Shown here one piece after another: positions 1 to 7,542 of a stretch of DNA of 56,942 nt. A program made the position numbers and the translations under genes. The notes beneath the pieces were generated by a model. It had not been told where the DNA came from. It saw nothing but the letters and a program-made list of their open reading frames with translations, and did not search any database. Origin of the DNA: Elusimicrobiaceae bacterium (lineage in GTDB: Bacteria; Elusimicrobiota; Elusimicrobia; Elusimicrobiales; Elusimicrobiaceae); the NCBI GenBank assembly GCA_017520185.1, contig JAFXGO010000033.1:1-56942 (forward strand). The letters are read 5' to 3'. The first letter of the stretch is position 1. Every line of letters begins with the position of its first letter.

Positions 1-91
1 AACCGACGGCGGTTTTCTTTTCAATCGCTACGACTCTGTATTGCGGATGGGATTTTTTACCCACTCTTTGTAATCTAATGACGACTGCCAT
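1..91 (-). CDS. rpsP: 30S ribosomal protein S16, N-terminal part (cut by window edge)
   Basis: Only the first 30 residues lie in the window. They begin MAVVIRLQRVGKK and continue with HPQYRVVAIEKK, the classic start of ribosomal protein S16, a small-subunit assembly protein. The ATG at 91 is preceded by a clear AAGGAG ribosome binding site. The gene follows rpe by 44 bases on the same strand and is probably the last visible member of the fmt - PASTA - rpe - rpsP operon. The C-terminus lies beyond the left edge. Confidence 0.93.
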   Translation of the reverse strand, partial: MAVVIRLQRVGKKSHPQYRVVAIEKKTAVG

Positions 92-135
92 GTGTTAACT
101 TCTCCTTATTATTCGCCTTTTACAAGGCGGTGTAA

Positions 136-822
136 TTAAATCGTGGCGGACTTGCGGATTTCTTGCAAGGCCTGTTTCTTATCTGCTGCCGCGAAAATGG
201 CATTACCTGCTACAAAAGCATCTGCTCCTGCTTGGGCCGCTTCACGCGCGGTTTGAGCATTGATGCCGCCATCTACTTCTAAATAAATACTGCGGCCGCT
301 TTGGTCAATCAATTCACGCACAGCCTTGATTTGGGCAGGACTGCTAGGCAGGAAACTTTGCCCGCCAAATCCCGGTTGTACGGTCATTACCAAGACCAAA
401 TCTAATATATCTAAAAACGGTTTTATGCGTTGCGGGTCTGTATCGGGCTTGATGGAAAGACCTGCTTTTACACCTAAACTTTTAATGGTTAAAAGAGCTT
501 CTTTTACGTCGTCTTGTGCTTCAATGTGTACGGTTAAAAAATCGGCACCGGCTTTGGCAAAAGACTCAACAAACTTCAACGGACGTTGCACCATTAAATG
601 CACGTCCAACGGCAGTTGCGCGCGACCGTTTAAACTTTTTACCGTTGCCGGACCAAAACTTAAATTCGGTACAAAATGCCCGTCCATTACATCTACGTGC
701 AACCAATCTGCGCCGGCCATTTTTGCAACTTCTACATCTTGTCCCAAATTCCACAAATCGGCCGACAAAATGGAAGGCGCTATTATTATTTTACCATTTC
801 TTGAGCCGTTTTGGGTAATCAT
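136..822 (-). CDS. rpe: Ribulose-phosphate 3-epimerase
   Basis: Cytosolic TIM-barrel enzyme that interconverts ribulose-5-phosphate and xylulose-5-phosphate in the pentose phosphate pathway. The 228-residue length is normal. Family signatures are visible: IAPSILSADL near residue 14, HVDVMDGHFVPNLSFGP near 42 (metal-binding His and catalytic Asp), HLMVQRP, VMTVQPGFGGQ, and EVDGGI with the second catalytic Asp. The N-terminus carries about 12 extra residues before IIAPSIL. The start ATG overlaps the stop of the upstream PASTA gene in an ATGA arrangement, so the two are translationally coupled. Confident call. Confidence 0.97.
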   Translation of the reverse strand: MITQNGSRNGKIIIAPSILSADLWNLGQDVEVAKMAGADWLHVDVMDGHFVPNLSFGPATVKSLNGRAQLPLDVHLMVQRPLKFVESFAKAGADFLTVHIEAQDDVKEALLTIKSLGVKAGLSIKPDTDPQRIKPFLDILDLVLVMTVQPGFGGQSFLPSSPAQIKAVRELIDQSGRSIYLEVDGGINAQTAREAAQAGADAFVAGNAIFAAADKKQALQEIRKSATI

Positions 823-1820
823 TGTATTTCTCTCTCTCTGACCAAGATGCCATCGGATAAAATACGGAAGGTCGCTTTACCGCTGTAAGGAATTTCTAAA
901 TCGATTTTGCTACCGGGTAATTTGGACTCATTAATCACTTCTCTTTCACCGTTATCATCAGTCATGACGATGCGGATACGCATCTGTTTTTTACCCTGAG
1001 GCAACTCATAATGTAAATGATAAGTTTTTTCATCTTCATTGGCTTGGCGTCGGCTGACGGTCACCTCTAAAGAGGAACCTGTAGATATTTGACTATCTGC
1101 CAGCGGATATTGAGAAGCAATGGTGCCATAAGGAAAAGGAGATTTTGGGTCTTCTTTAACAGTTAAATTGATATTTTGTGTGCTGGCCCATAAAGTGGCG
1201 TTGGCTAATTTTTTATTGCGAAAATCGGGTACTAAAATCACACTGGCAGGAGGTTGGCCGTTTGACAAAGTAAGGAGCACTTTGTCCCCGCGTGTTAACA
1301 TGCTGTCAGCCTTCGGTTTTTGAGAGATGATAAGGCCTTTTTCTACTGTTAAAGAAAAGGCATTTTCCACCTTTTCCACTTGCAATCCGGCTTGCCGAAT
1401 GGCCAACTGCGCCGCACGTAAATCAAGCCCTTCTACGGAAGGTACAAACACCATTTCGTCACCTTGACTGATCCATACGCGGATCACACGCCCTTCCCGA
1501 ACGGTACTTCCGGCAGATGGAATTTGGCGCAAGACAGATCCGGGAGGAACCCCTTCTGCAAATTCTAGACCGGCTTGTTTTAAAGCCAAGTTAACGGTAG
1601 CTAAAGAGTCTAAGGCTGTCGTGACGGGTTTTTGGGTAATGTCGGGCACTTGTACTTCCTGACGTGTATGGACCAAAGCTCCCAGTACCCAATCAATAGA
1701 AACAAAAATTAACAAACCAAAAAAGACAAAAACAACCAACGCGATAAACCATTTCACGCGGGAAGTTTTTCTCGTTTTTCCAATAAAATCTTCGAAATTT
1801 GTATCTGTATTTTTAGTCAT
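819..1820 (-). CDS. Membrane-anchored protein with three PASTA domains, no kinase
   Basis: A 333-residue protein with a short cytoplasmic N-terminus, one transmembrane helix at about 24-46 and an extracytoplasmic part. That part holds three consecutive PASTA-type units (about 55-122, 123-190 and 193-260), each opening with a VPD/VPS-like motif and ending in a V.V..G strand. A C-terminal domain of about 75 residues follows. PASTA domains are known to bind muropeptides or beta-lactams in Ser/Thr kinases and class B PBPs, but no kinase or transpeptidase domain is present here. It overlaps fmt by 8 bases and rpe by 4, so it is translated in a housekeeping operon. A role as cell-wall sensor or septal protein is inference. 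Confidence 0.85.
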   Translation of the reverse strand: MTKNTDTNFEDFIGKTRKTSRVKWFIALVVFVFFGLLIFVSIDWVLGALVHTRQEVQVPDITQKPVTTALDSLATVNLALKQAGLEFAEGVPPGSVLRQIPSAGSTVREGRVIRVWISQGDEMVFVPSVEGLDLRAAQLAIRQAGLQVEKVENAFSLTVEKGLIISQKPKADSMLTRGDKVLLTLSNGQPPASVILVPDFRNKKLANATLWASTQNINLTVKEDPKSPFPYGTIASQYPLADSQISTGSSLEVTVSRRQANEDEKTYHLHYELPQGKKQMRIRIVMTDDNGEREVINESKLPGSKIDLEIPYSGKATFRILSDGILVREREIQ

Positions 1821-2775
1821 TACAAACGAACACCCCTTCTGCAGGTTTTAACCCTCGTCCGTTGGCAAAAGAAGCCGCAGACATAGGTTTTTTACCGGCT
1901 GGGTGCACCTCAGTAATCCAAATATTTCCTTCTTTACATTTTACTAAAAAACCTTTGCTGCTTTCAACGGATAAAAGCGCGCCTGCCGTATTTTGCGAGC
2001 AAGTGTTTTGAGTATCTAATTCTGTGCGCAGAATTTGTAAGAGTTCGGTTTTTCCGTTTAAACAAATTTGGGTGCGTGCCTTAGGACCGCAAGCCAAGCC
2101 GCGTACTTTGTGATGAATTTGAGCAGCGGTCATGGTTTGAAAGTTTAGAAAAGCATCTTCTTTGCTGATCATAGGAGCAAAGCTGGGCTCTCCCACTTGC
2201 TCTATTTTGGTAATTTGCCCCTTTTCAATTTGATGGATAGCCTCTTGCAATCCGGTTAAACCTAAGGGAATTAGTTTGGTAAAAAGAGTCTCGGCATTGT
2301 CAGCAAGGTCAACAGAAATTTCCTTTTGCAAAAGAATGGGGCCATCGTCCATACCGGGCGCAATCCAAAAGACACTGATGCCGGTAGTTTTGAAATCTTG
2401 AAAAAGGCTATGTTGTACCGGTGCTGCTCCGCGCAAAAGCGGAAGTAAAGAAAAATGCACATTAATAATACCGAGTTTGGGTAAAGCCAAAAAGTCCGGG
2501 CGGAAGATTTTTCCAAAGGCTACCGCTACTCCCAAATCAAAAGGCCGGGCTTTGATCTCGTCAAAAATGTCTTTCATCTTTTCCGGAGAGCGAACAGGCA
2601 ACCCCAACTCTAAAGCACGCGCTTTGACCGGGCAAGGAGTAATGACCATGCCTCGTCCGCGCGGTTTATCAGCCTGAGTGACGACCATTTGTATGTCTGT
2701 TAAATCGTGTAATAATTCTAGATATGGTACGGATATTTCCGGCGTACCAAAGAAAATAGTTTTTAATTTGTCCAT
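1813..2775 (-). CDS. fmt: Methionyl-tRNA formyltransferase
   Basis: Transfers a formyl group from 10-formyl-THF to initiator Met-tRNA, the step that makes fMet for translation initiation. The 320-residue length is standard. The N-terminal Rossmann-like domain starts FFGTPEISVPYLE. The catalytic motif INVHFSLLPLLRGAAPVQ supplies Asn105 and His107, and GMDDGP supplies the catalytic Asp at 143-144. The C-terminal OB-like tRNA-binding domain begins at about 205. It is the first gene of the leftward operon, and its 3' end overlaps the PASTA gene by 8 bases. def and priA, often found beside fmt, are not here. Confidence 0.97.
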   Translation of the reverse strand: MDKLKTIFFGTPEISVPYLELLHDLTDIQMVVTQADKPRGRGMVITPCPVKARALELGLPVRSPEKMKDIFDEIKARPFDLGVAVAFGKIFRPDFLALPKLGIINVHFSLLPLLRGAAPVQHSLFQDFKTTGISVFWIAPGMDDGPILLQKEISVDLADNAETLFTKLIPLGLTGLQEAIHQIEKGQITKIEQVGEPSFAPMISKEDAFLNFQTMTAAQIHHKVRGLACGPKARTQICLNGKTELLQILRTELDTQNTCSQNTAGALLSVESSKGFLVKCKEGNIWITEVHPAGKKPMSAASFANGRGLKPAEGVFVCND

Positions 2776-2891
2776 ATTTTTATTTTATCAAATTCGGCAG
2801 GCAGGCAGGTCTAATCCATAAAAAAGGAAGAAAAAAGAGATAAAAATCATTATATTGTAGGGGCAGGTGGAGTTTATAAAAGGGGGAAATT

Positions 2892-3212
2892 ATGACGATT
2901 ACATATGTAGACGATAAAAATTTTGACAGAGAGGTTGCTACTTTTCAACATCCTAAAATAGTGGTGTTTTCAGCCGATTGGTGCCCACATTGTCACCGTA
3001 TGATGCCTGTGTTGGAAGAAGTAGCCAAACGGTATAACGGAAAAGCTAAAATGTTTTTGGTTAATGTGACGCAGTCACCCAAAGCAGCTGCCAAGTATTC
3101 GGTTCGGGGGGTACCGACGATGCTCTTTTTTCGAGATGGAAAACATTTTTCCCAATTAGTGGGGGAGGCTCCTATTACATCGATTGAAGATAACATCAAA
3201 GCGATACTGTAA
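2892..3212 (+). CDS. trxA: Thioredoxin
   Basis: A 106-residue cytosolic thioredoxin with one thioredoxin fold and no signal peptide. The active site is W-C-P-H-C (Cys31, Cys34), with Pro-His between the cysteines instead of the usual Gly-Pro; this is closer to DsbA/glutaredoxin-like dipeptides and may shift the redox potential. The cis-proline loop RGVPT (Pro75) is intact. A strong AGGGGG ribosome binding site lies 5 bases before the ATG. It is transcribed divergently from fmt and appears monocistronic. The general function, thiol-disulfide exchange, is secure; the specific partners are not visible. Confidence 0.93.
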   Translation: MTITYVDDKNFDREVATFQHPKIVVFSADWCPHCHRMMPVLEEVAKRYNGKAKMFLVNVTQSPKAAAKYSVRGVPTMLFFRDGKHFSQLVGEAPITSIEDNIKAIL

Positions 3213-3326
3213 GTGCATTTTCGTTTTCTCGGTCAGCCCCGATATTTGCTCGGGGCTGGTTTTGTATTAAAACTTATTTTGAATATTTGTATAATAGTAG
3301 CGTAATTTTATGGATAAGAAATCCTT

Positions 3327-4568
3327 ATGTCTTTACCTCAAGAATTTATAGATTATACTGCCAAACTGTTCGGGCCTGAACGCTGGCAAAACTACTTGGA
3401 TTCTTTTGCCCAAGAAGTGCCGGTAAGCATTCGCTTTAACAGGTGGAAACATCATGGAGAAATGTTGACAGAGTCAACACCTGTTGCTTGGTGTCAAGAA
3501 GGCTTTTGGCTCAAAGAACGACCCAATTTTACCTTAGATCCTTTGTTGCATGCGGGGGTGTATTATGTGCAGGAATCCGGCTCTATGTTTTTGGACCATG
3601 TTTTGCGCCATTTATTAGATAAGCCGGTGAGTGCTTTGGACTTGTGCGCAGCACCCGGTGGAAAATCTACCTTAATGCGGGCGGCTTTGCCTGAAGGCTC
3701 TGTGCTTGTCAGTAATGAAATAGATCGTCGCAGAGCCAATATTTTATTGGAAAATATTTTAAAGCAAGGTCACCCGGATGTAGTGGTCACGCATAATCCG
3801 CCGAAAGACTTTTCAAAAACAAGTTTAATGTTTGATGTGATTTTAGCCGATGTCCCTTGTTCCGGAGAGGGATTATTTCGGCGAGATTTGGCCACCGCCA
3901 AAGAGTGGAGTGTGCAAGGGGTAAAGTTCTGCCAAGAGCGCCAACGTCAGATTTTGCGTGATATTTGGCCTTGCCTTCGAAGTGGCGGGCTGTTAATTTA
4001 CAGTACATGCACCTTTAATTTACTTGAAAATGAAGAAAATGTACGATGGATAGCGGAGGAGTTGGGGGCGGAAGTTTTACCTATTGTTGTGCAAGAAGAA
4101 TGGAATATTACGGGTAGTTTGTTGGAGGGGTGGAACGGGCCGGTTTATCGCTTTATTCCCGGAACTACGCGAAGTGAAGGCCTTTTTATGGCCGCACTTC
4201 GTAAAAAGGGGGGAGATTTTGATATGGGCACCTTGCCTGCCTCTTTAAAAACGCAAATTAAAAAATATCCTTTTATTCATTTGCTATCAGATGGCACGCC
4301 TCAACCGGAAATGAAAGGAAAAGAGGCTCTTCCGTCGGTGGCGCAGGCCCTTTCTTTAACTATGTCGGAAAATACGTATCCCAAAGTGGAACTTTCTTTA
4401 GAGCAAGCACGCCGTTATTTGCATAGAGAGTCTTTTGCTTTGCCTTCGGGTACTCCGCTTGGATTTGTGCTGGTTTGTTATCAATCTCATCCCTTAGGAT
4501 TTATGAAAAATGTCGGCACACGTGCCAATAATCTCTATCCTAAAAATTGGGCTATTCTTAATTTGTAA
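3327..4568 (+). CDS. rsmF: RsmF/NSUN-type rRNA cytosine-C5 methyltransferase, full-length copy
   Basis: A SAM-dependent RNA m5C methyltransferase of the Nol1/Nop2/Sun family, 413 residues. The N-terminal RNA-binding part (1-76) is followed by the SAM site LDLCAAPGGKST (105-116). Motif IV ADVPCSGEG carries Cys178, and motif VI YSTCT carries the catalytic Cys228. The region after about 285 matches the RsmF-type C-terminal extension. The target is probably 16S rRNA, by analogy with RsmF (C1407). A truncated paralogue lies 3 kb downstream (7543-8607), and most base differences between the two are synonymous. A TATAAT-type -10 lies near 3290. The ribosome binding site is weak. Confidence 0.9.
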   Translation: MSLPQEFIDYTAKLFGPERWQNYLDSFAQEVPVSIRFNRWKHHGEMLTESTPVAWCQEGFWLKERPNFTLDPLLHAGVYYVQESGSMFLDHVLRHLLDKPVSALDLCAAPGGKSTLMRAALPEGSVLVSNEIDRRRANILLENILKQGHPDVVVTHNPPKDFSKTSLMFDVILADVPCSGEGLFRRDLATAKEWSVQGVKFCQERQRQILRDIWPCLRSGGLLIYSTCTFNLLENEENVRWIAEELGAEVLPIVVQEEWNITGSLLEGWNGPVYRFIPGTTRSEGLFMAALRKKGGDFDMGTLPASLKTQIKKYPFIHLLSDGTPQPEMKGKEALPSVAQALSLTMSENTYPKVELSLEQARRYLHRESFALPSGTPLGFVLVCYQSHPLGFMKNVGTRANNLYPKNWAILNL

Positions 4569-4659
4569 AAAATAATATTCTTCTGTCAGGATTATAAAAA
4601 TTTGACTGTATCCTTCATAAAATTGTAAAAAAAGCCCTCCGTTTAGGAGGGCTTTAAAT

Positions 4660-6324
4660 CTACTCTGCCGATGAAATAATTTTTTCTGCTCTCATGAGTG
4701 ATTCATCTATGTTTTTGCAGATATTGGCTTTTCCGATGATATCTAAAAAGCCATACTTGTTGAGCATTTTTTGCGGTTGGCGCTGTAAGTGAGAGAGGAT
4801 AATTTTAACTCCGTTTGCATGACAACGCTTGTATATCTTATATAAGGCGTGGTACCCGGTGGCATCCATCGCGGGTACGCTGCGCATTCTTAAAACCAAT
4901 ACTTTGCAATCTTTCATATTGCTTAACGTATCAATAAAAAGATTTGCCGCTCCAAAAAAGAACGGACCGTTAATTTCATAAACGGTGACATGTTTGGCTA
5001 TTTTTTTGGCATCTATGTCGTCTTTGTGGTGCACTTCGTCCATAATATCGTCGTCAGTATTGGTGACATTATAAACATCTGCCATACGTTTCATGAAAAG
5101 TATAGCCGCCAAAACAAGGCCAAACTCGATGGCGGCAACCAGATCTATTACTACCGTAAGAGCAAAAGTGACCATCAAAACTAATATGTCACTAGCCGGT
5201 GCTTTGAATAGAGAAACAAAACTTCTCCAATCGCTCATTCTGTAAGAAACGTTAAACAAAATGGTTGCCAGTGCAGTCATGGGTATAAGGCTGATATAAT
5301 TCATAAGACATAACATCATGATGAGTAAAAATATACTGTGTGCTATGCCTGCAAGGGGGGTTCTGCCTCCATTATCTATGTTGGCGGCGGTACGGGCTAT
5401 TGCACCCGTAGCCGGCAATCCGCCAAAAAGAGCGGAAACAATATTGCCACAACCGGTGGCCACAAGTTCCATATTAGAGCGGTGTTTTTTGCCGATCATA
5501 CCGTCTGCCACAACAGCAGAGAGCAAACTTTCTATGCCGGCCAAGAATGCGATAGTAAAAGCAGGTCTTAACAACTTGAGGATAATGTCAAAGTTTATAT
5601 CGGGAAAATGCGGGGTGATAAGACCCGTTTTTATAGTTCCGAAGGTGCTTCCTATCGTAGCCACCGGCAAGTCACAAACTTTTACAATGAGTGTTGTGAT
5701 TACCAAAGCAGCTAATGAACCGGGAAAAAGTTTAAATTTTTTCGGCCAAAAAACAATCAGTACCAATGCCAGAAGTCCCATAAATAATGTGGGCATAGAA
5801 GTATGGGATATATTATTAAAATAGAATTGCCATTTGGCAAAAAAGGCGGAAGGAATCTCGCTCAGACCCAACCCTAAGAAGTCGTTAATTTGAGTAGAGA
5901 AAAGCACGACGGCTATACCGCTGGTAAAACCCGTAGTGACGGGGTAAGGGATAAACTTTAAAAATGCACCAAACTTCAAGCATCCCATGATAATCAAAAT
6001 AATGCCAGCCAACAGGGTGGAAACCAACAATCCCTGCATTCCGTACTGCTGAATAATACCGTAAACAATGACAACAAATGCCCCCGTAGGGCCGGCAATT
6101 TGTACACGGCTTCCACCAAGCAGAGATATGGTAAAGCCCGCCACAACAGCAGTGATAAGACCTTTGTCCGGAGTGACACCCGAAGCTATGGCCAGAGCGA
6201 TGGAAAGCGGCAAAGCAATACATGCCACCACCAGTCCGGCCGTTAAATCTGCGATGATTCTCTCACGCGGAAATTCCTTCTTCCTGTGTTGGAGAAGGCT
6301 TAACAATTTAGGTTTTAATTTCAT
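4660..6324 (-). CDS. SulP family anion transporter with STAS domain
   Basis: An inner-membrane SLC26/SulP transporter of 554 residues from the chosen start. The N-terminus has the family signature (AGLVVACIALPLSIALAIASG), followed by about 10-12 hydrophobic segments, including GSRVQIAGPTGAFVVIVYG in the substrate region. A cytoplasmic STAS domain occupies the last ~110 residues and contains the AMDATGYHAL loop. Substrates in the family are sulfate, bicarbonate or dicarboxylates; the sequence does not decide. I chose the ATG at 6324 because the longer open frame (to 6489) runs through a repeat derived from a tRNA 3' end and encodes implausible residues. The ribosome binding site is weak. Confidence 0.9.
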   Translation of the reverse strand: MKLKPKLLSLLQHRKKEFPRERIIADLTAGLVVACIALPLSIALAIASGVTPDKGLITAVVAGFTISLLGGSRVQIAGPTGAFVVIVYGIIQQYGMQGLLVSTLLAGIILIIMGCLKFGAFLKFIPYPVTTGFTSGIAVVLFSTQINDFLGLGLSEIPSAFFAKWQFYFNNISHTSMPTLFMGLLALVLIVFWPKKFKLFPGSLAALVITTLIVKVCDLPVATIGSTFGTIKTGLITPHFPDINFDIILKLLRPAFTIAFLAGIESLLSAVVADGMIGKKHRSNMELVATGCGNIVSALFGGLPATGAIARTAANIDNGGRTPLAGIAHSIFLLIMMLCLMNYISLIPMTALATILFNVSYRMSDWRSFVSLFKAPASDILVLMVTFALTVVIDLVAAIEFGLVLAAILFMKRMADVYNVTNTDDDIMDEVHHKDDIDAKKIAKHVTVYEINGPFFFGAANLFIDTLSNMKDCKVLVLRMRSVPAMDATGYHALYKIYKRCHANGVKIILSHLQRQPQKMLNKYGFLDIIGKANICKNIDESLMRAEKIISSAE

Positions 6325-6431
6325 TTTTTTACTGGATTTTAAGTAAGTCTTCAAATAAGGATATATATATTTTATCTCTTTTGTAGGTGGGTGAGCAAAT
6401 TTATATCGTCGGGGAGGGGGAAAGGAACAAT

Positions 6432-6471
6432 AAAAAAAGTACTTCGTATAAAGTGCCTTTTTAAATGGTCG
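6432..6471 (-). repeat. tRNA-Pro 3'-end plus terminator remnant, copy 1
   Basis: Read on the minus strand this is CGACCA (the end of a proline tRNA with its CCA), then TTTAAAAAGG, then a GCACTT...AAGTAC hairpin with a T-run. Copy 2 at 7556-7600 is about 90 % identical, and a terminator without the CCA lies at 12282-12316. No tRNA body is attached. With copy 2 it brackets the caspase-like gene as a direct repeat. Confidence 0.7.
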
Positions 6472-6571
6472 ACCGTAGTTATCGTACAATTTTTGGAATA
6501 TTCAACTATTCAATGTAATTTGACATGTATTACGAAAGATATTAGAATGTGCTTATGAATGGAGGCAAAAT

Positions 6572-7486
6572 ATGAAAATGATTAAAAAAATAACTAGTAT
6601 TTTAGTATTTTTATTGATTGCAGGGACGGTCTGTGCTCAGGTAAATAATAAAAAAGAAGCCTTTCTGATAGGTGGCGGTTGTGATTTTACTGAGGATAAT
6701 TTTGTCACAGAATTCAATGAGTGGCATAGTTTTCTGAAGGATTATGGCTGGCATGTACAAACCTTTTTAGATCCTGCCAGAAAAACCGATATTGATCATG
6801 TGATGGATTTTGATTGGGATACATTTAAGGAGAGACTTTCTTCATTAGCAAGGCGGGAAGTAGTTCCCGAACAAGTATTTTTAGGGATTATTACTCATGG
6901 AAAAATCGGAGCTGATGGACATCAAATTTGTGTAGGTAATCATGAATATAAGCCGATAAAAGAGTTGGGTCATATTTTGACCCGTTTGCAAGAGAAAGGG
7001 ACAAAAGTAGCGGTTGTTGATATGTCTTGCTACTCGGCTTATTCTGTTTTAGAATTATTAGGCTCTGCTTCTTGCGTGATGTCTATGGCCGGCAGAGAAG
7101 TTGCTACTGGTGCTATTACGAAAGCGGTGGCTAGCGGTTTGTCTTCCTTGCCTTTTTTAGAAGAGAGGCCTAGTGTAGAAGATGTTTATTTTTCCGTGTT
7201 AGAAAATTCTAATAAAAGAATGAGACAACTGCCGGAAATTACCTCTTTTGCCTCCTTAAATACGGTGTTTGTGGAACAAGTTGCCAACTACAAGTCAGTG
7301 CGAACTTTTTTTGAGGAGGAAAAGCCCCTTTTGGAACACCTCTTTTCTCCTTATACGATAAAGGGAATTGAAGAATTTTTTCGAAGCGGAAGATTTATAG
7401 CAAATAGTCATGGTATATTGGCTCTAATGTATTTAACGAAGTTTCCGGATCGTCAAGACCGACCTTGTGCTAATTTTTATTTCTAA
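6572..7486 (+). CDS. Exported clan CD (caspase/legumain-like) cysteine peptidase homologue
   Basis: A 304-residue protein with a signal peptide (hydrophobic 8-20, then CAQ). The mature part has the layout of a clan CD caspase fold. A hydrophobic strand ends in ITHG with His109-Gly110, and about 40 residues later a second strand ends in VVDMSCYSAYS with Asp150 and Cys153. This matches the H-G and D-x-x-C catalytic pattern of C13, C14 and related peptidases. I cannot name the subfamily, and the downstream ~120 residues are unfamiliar. A GGAGG ribosome binding site precedes the ATG. A bidirectional terminator follows at once. The gene stands alone between two tRNA-terminator remnants, which suggests acquisition by recombination. 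Peptidase activity is inference. Confidence 0.7.
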   Translation: MKMIKKITSILVFLLIAGTVCAQVNNKKEAFLIGGGCDFTEDNFVTEFNEWHSFLKDYGWHVQTFLDPARKTDIDHVMDFDWDTFKERLSSLARREVVPEQVFLGIITHGKIGADGHQICVGNHEYKPIKELGHILTRLQEKGTKVAVVDMSCYSAYSVLELLGSASCVMSMAGREVATGAITKAVASGLSSLPFLEERPSVEDVYFSVLENSNKRMRQLPEITSFASLNTVFVEQVANYKSVRTFFEEEKPLLEHLFSPYTIKGIEEFFRSGRFIANSHGILALMYLTKFPDRQDRPCANFYF

Positions 7487-7492
7487 GAAAAT

Positions 7493-7529
7493 AAAAAAAT
7501 AACTCTACATTTGGTAGAGTTATTTTTTT
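7493..7529 (+). terminator. Rho-independent terminator of the caspase-like gene
   Basis: Perfect 11-bp stem (AATAACTCTAC paired with GTAGAGTTATT) and a 5-base loop, with an A-run before and a T-run after. It can work in both directions. It ends 14 bases before the GTG-initiated frame of the truncated methyltransferase. Confidence 0.9.
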
Positions 7530-7542
7530 GTAAAAACTGATT

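Noticed and set aside
326-841. Long plus-strand frame opposite rpe
   Set aside because: Antisense shadow of rpe; Ser/Lys-rich product with no recognisable motif.
5318-5824. Plus-strand frame of 168 codons inside the SulP gene
   Set aside because: The minus strand encodes a clear transporter here; the plus frame is its shadow.
6325-6489. N-terminal extension of the SulP protein
   Set aside because: The extension is encoded partly by the tRNA-terminator repeat and lacks a ribosome binding site; ATG 6324 matches the family start.
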